A stretch of 64,000 nt of DNA, from positions 49,875,898-49,939,897 of the forward strand of contig NC_135212.1 in NCBI RefSeq assembly GCF_052324685.1, written 5' to 3'. The stretch is from Brachyhypopomus gauderio (Eukaryota > Chordata > Actinopteri > Gymnotiformes > Hypopomidae). Each line of letters begins with the position of its first letter. The first letter of the stretch is position 1. The position numbers and the translations under genes were made by a program. Shown here in pieces: positions 62,681 through 64,000 of this stretch. The notes under the pieces are model-generated. The model worked only from the letters and a program-made list of their open reading frames with translations, was not told the origin of the DNA and made no database searches.

Positions 62681-64000
62681 CCTTTTGAAGGTAAAGATAT
62701 ATCACATATGCCCTTTGCACTTCCATTCCAACTCGACAAGAAGTCTTTAAATTATTGAAAGCCTCTGGCATCTCCAAGTCCTTCTGCCTTTTCCTCTCTG
62801 CCACTCATCTCTTCACATGAGTTACTAACATGCATTTACAGGCAGGGAAGAAATTGACCTCCATTAAAAAACAGTGTGAGTATCGGATTTGTAGTTTTTT
62901 ACGTGTGTGACACAGCACACATGCACACGTTAGCCATGGGCCTTCAAGGAAGTTCTAAAGGAAACTGTTAACACACAGGGGTAATCATGGAACAAGAAGA
63001 AATTCTAGAATGAATGGATATATGGTTAACCTAGCAATAAAAAAATAATGGTAGGCTTTATACTTCACCAAGGCAAGGTAAGTTTATGTGTACAGCACCA
63101 TTCATACGCAATAGCAATTCAAAGCATTTTACACATATTACTGTTAGGATAAGCCATCCCTCTTTCTCCAGAGCCCTCATCAGGCGGTTGAGTTGTCCAT
63201 GGGGCTGTTTGTTTACATTTCTTTTGTGTTACACTTGCTTGTCTGCTTTGGTTCTGTGGCACGTCCGATACTCAGGTGGTGCGTGTCACGCCTCATTGGC
63301 CGCTGTGGCGGAAATGTGATGATTTCTAACACACCGCACCACCTGTTATGTTCTTATGTTGTCTTCTTTATAAGCCCCCTTTTTGTTTGCATGACCCTTT
63401 GCCAGTCACTGTATGTTATGTTGCTTTTCTTTTGTTCATGCAAAAAGTCACAAGTAAAAGGTGAATGAAAATAAATAAATACATTAAGAAATTAAACTGC
63501 TCTACAGTGCTAGAGTTAAGAGCTAAAATAAACTGTAAGATGCTGTTAAGATAAATGTTCATTATAATGTGCCCCTCAGGAGAATGACCAGCAATCCTTT
63601 ATTCCTTCTGCTATCAGACGTCTGCCATTGCTTATGCTATCAGGCTAACAACAACAGTCGTTTTAAATTATTGATACGGCTGCTTGTGGTTCTCTTGTAT
63701 TGCCTTTGCACTGACCCATACATGTTGCTTTGGTAAGTCTGACATATGACTGCTGAGTGTTGATGCTATGTGTAACCCGGGTATAAACAAATTTGTGCAA
63801 GCCTTTTGCCAAAACTTAAAATATACAAGTACTTAACCTCAGCCATCTATAAATGTTTTAAACATTTAGGTAAATTGCTGGAGTGTGCAAGCACATCAGT
63901 AGATTTTTCCTGAAAATCTAGAGGCCTGATGAGCTTGCAGCAAAAACCTAACAAGCTACTAACTCTGACTCAGCTTTATAATCTACCTAATTTATTCATA

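Larger units (their letters stand above)
57002..64000. other. Gene-poor terminal region
   Basis: I found no supported gene. It holds (CA)n at 60207-60280 and (GA)n at 62625-62678, two telomere-like TTAGGG units near 57236, and possible decayed LTR pieces around 59590-59700 and 63144-63440 (CACCTGTTATG and TATAAG in the latter). One weak exon-like stretch lies at 62432-62506. Confidence 0.5.

Overview
This window is a stretch of a vertebrate nuclear genome, almost certainly a ray-finned fish. The grounds are intron-split vertebrate genes, fish-type Tc1 transposons, a CR1/L2/Rex-like LINE, tRNA-derived SINEs with the AAATGT tail and solo LTRs. The species cannot be read from the sequence. REGION 1 (1-29785) is a tandem array of 214-bp units. 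Each unit carries an 82-nt tRNA-Ser with anticodon GCT on the minus strand plus a 132-bp spacer. I count 130 tRNA starts: about 54 with a consensus or near-consensus body, the rest in recurring variant or pseudogene classes, one with the anticodon changed to GCG. The array has higher-order structure (a 4280-bp block repeated head to tail, and long internal duplications about 17 kb apart). It is split at 23299-25299 by a 2001-bp DNA-transposon-like insertion with CACTAG inverted ends, a 4-bp target duplication and a 112-bp GATA-bearing minisatellite. REGION 2 (29786-37107) is a graveyard of mobile elements: a GC-rich poly(A)-ended retroposon (possibly the 3' part of a Tx1/L1-type LINE) abutting the last broken tRNA, a solo LTR with AGAAC duplications, hAT-like and LTR fragments, a broken CR1/L2-type LINE with a SINE nested in its reverse transcriptase, and a Tc1-like transposase pseudogene. 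REGION 3 (37108-53122) holds two real protein-coding genes, both on the minus strand. ankrd40 has five coding exons (41795 to 39370, 392 aa). A TOM1-family VHS/GAT endosomal adaptor, closest to tom1, has fifteen coding exons (53122 to 45378, 456 aa). Both were assembled by hand from splice sites and reading phase, and every junction is in frame. REGION 4 (53123-64000) shows no gene I can support. It holds a Tc1-type element with both inverted ends, a solo LTR with CTACA duplications, a SINE with a 12-bp target duplication, microsatellites and possible decayed LTRs. The tRNA array and the two protein genes have no evident functional link. The most unusual content is the array itself and its terminators, variants and insertion, followed by two repeats sitting directly on splice sites of the TOM1-family gene.
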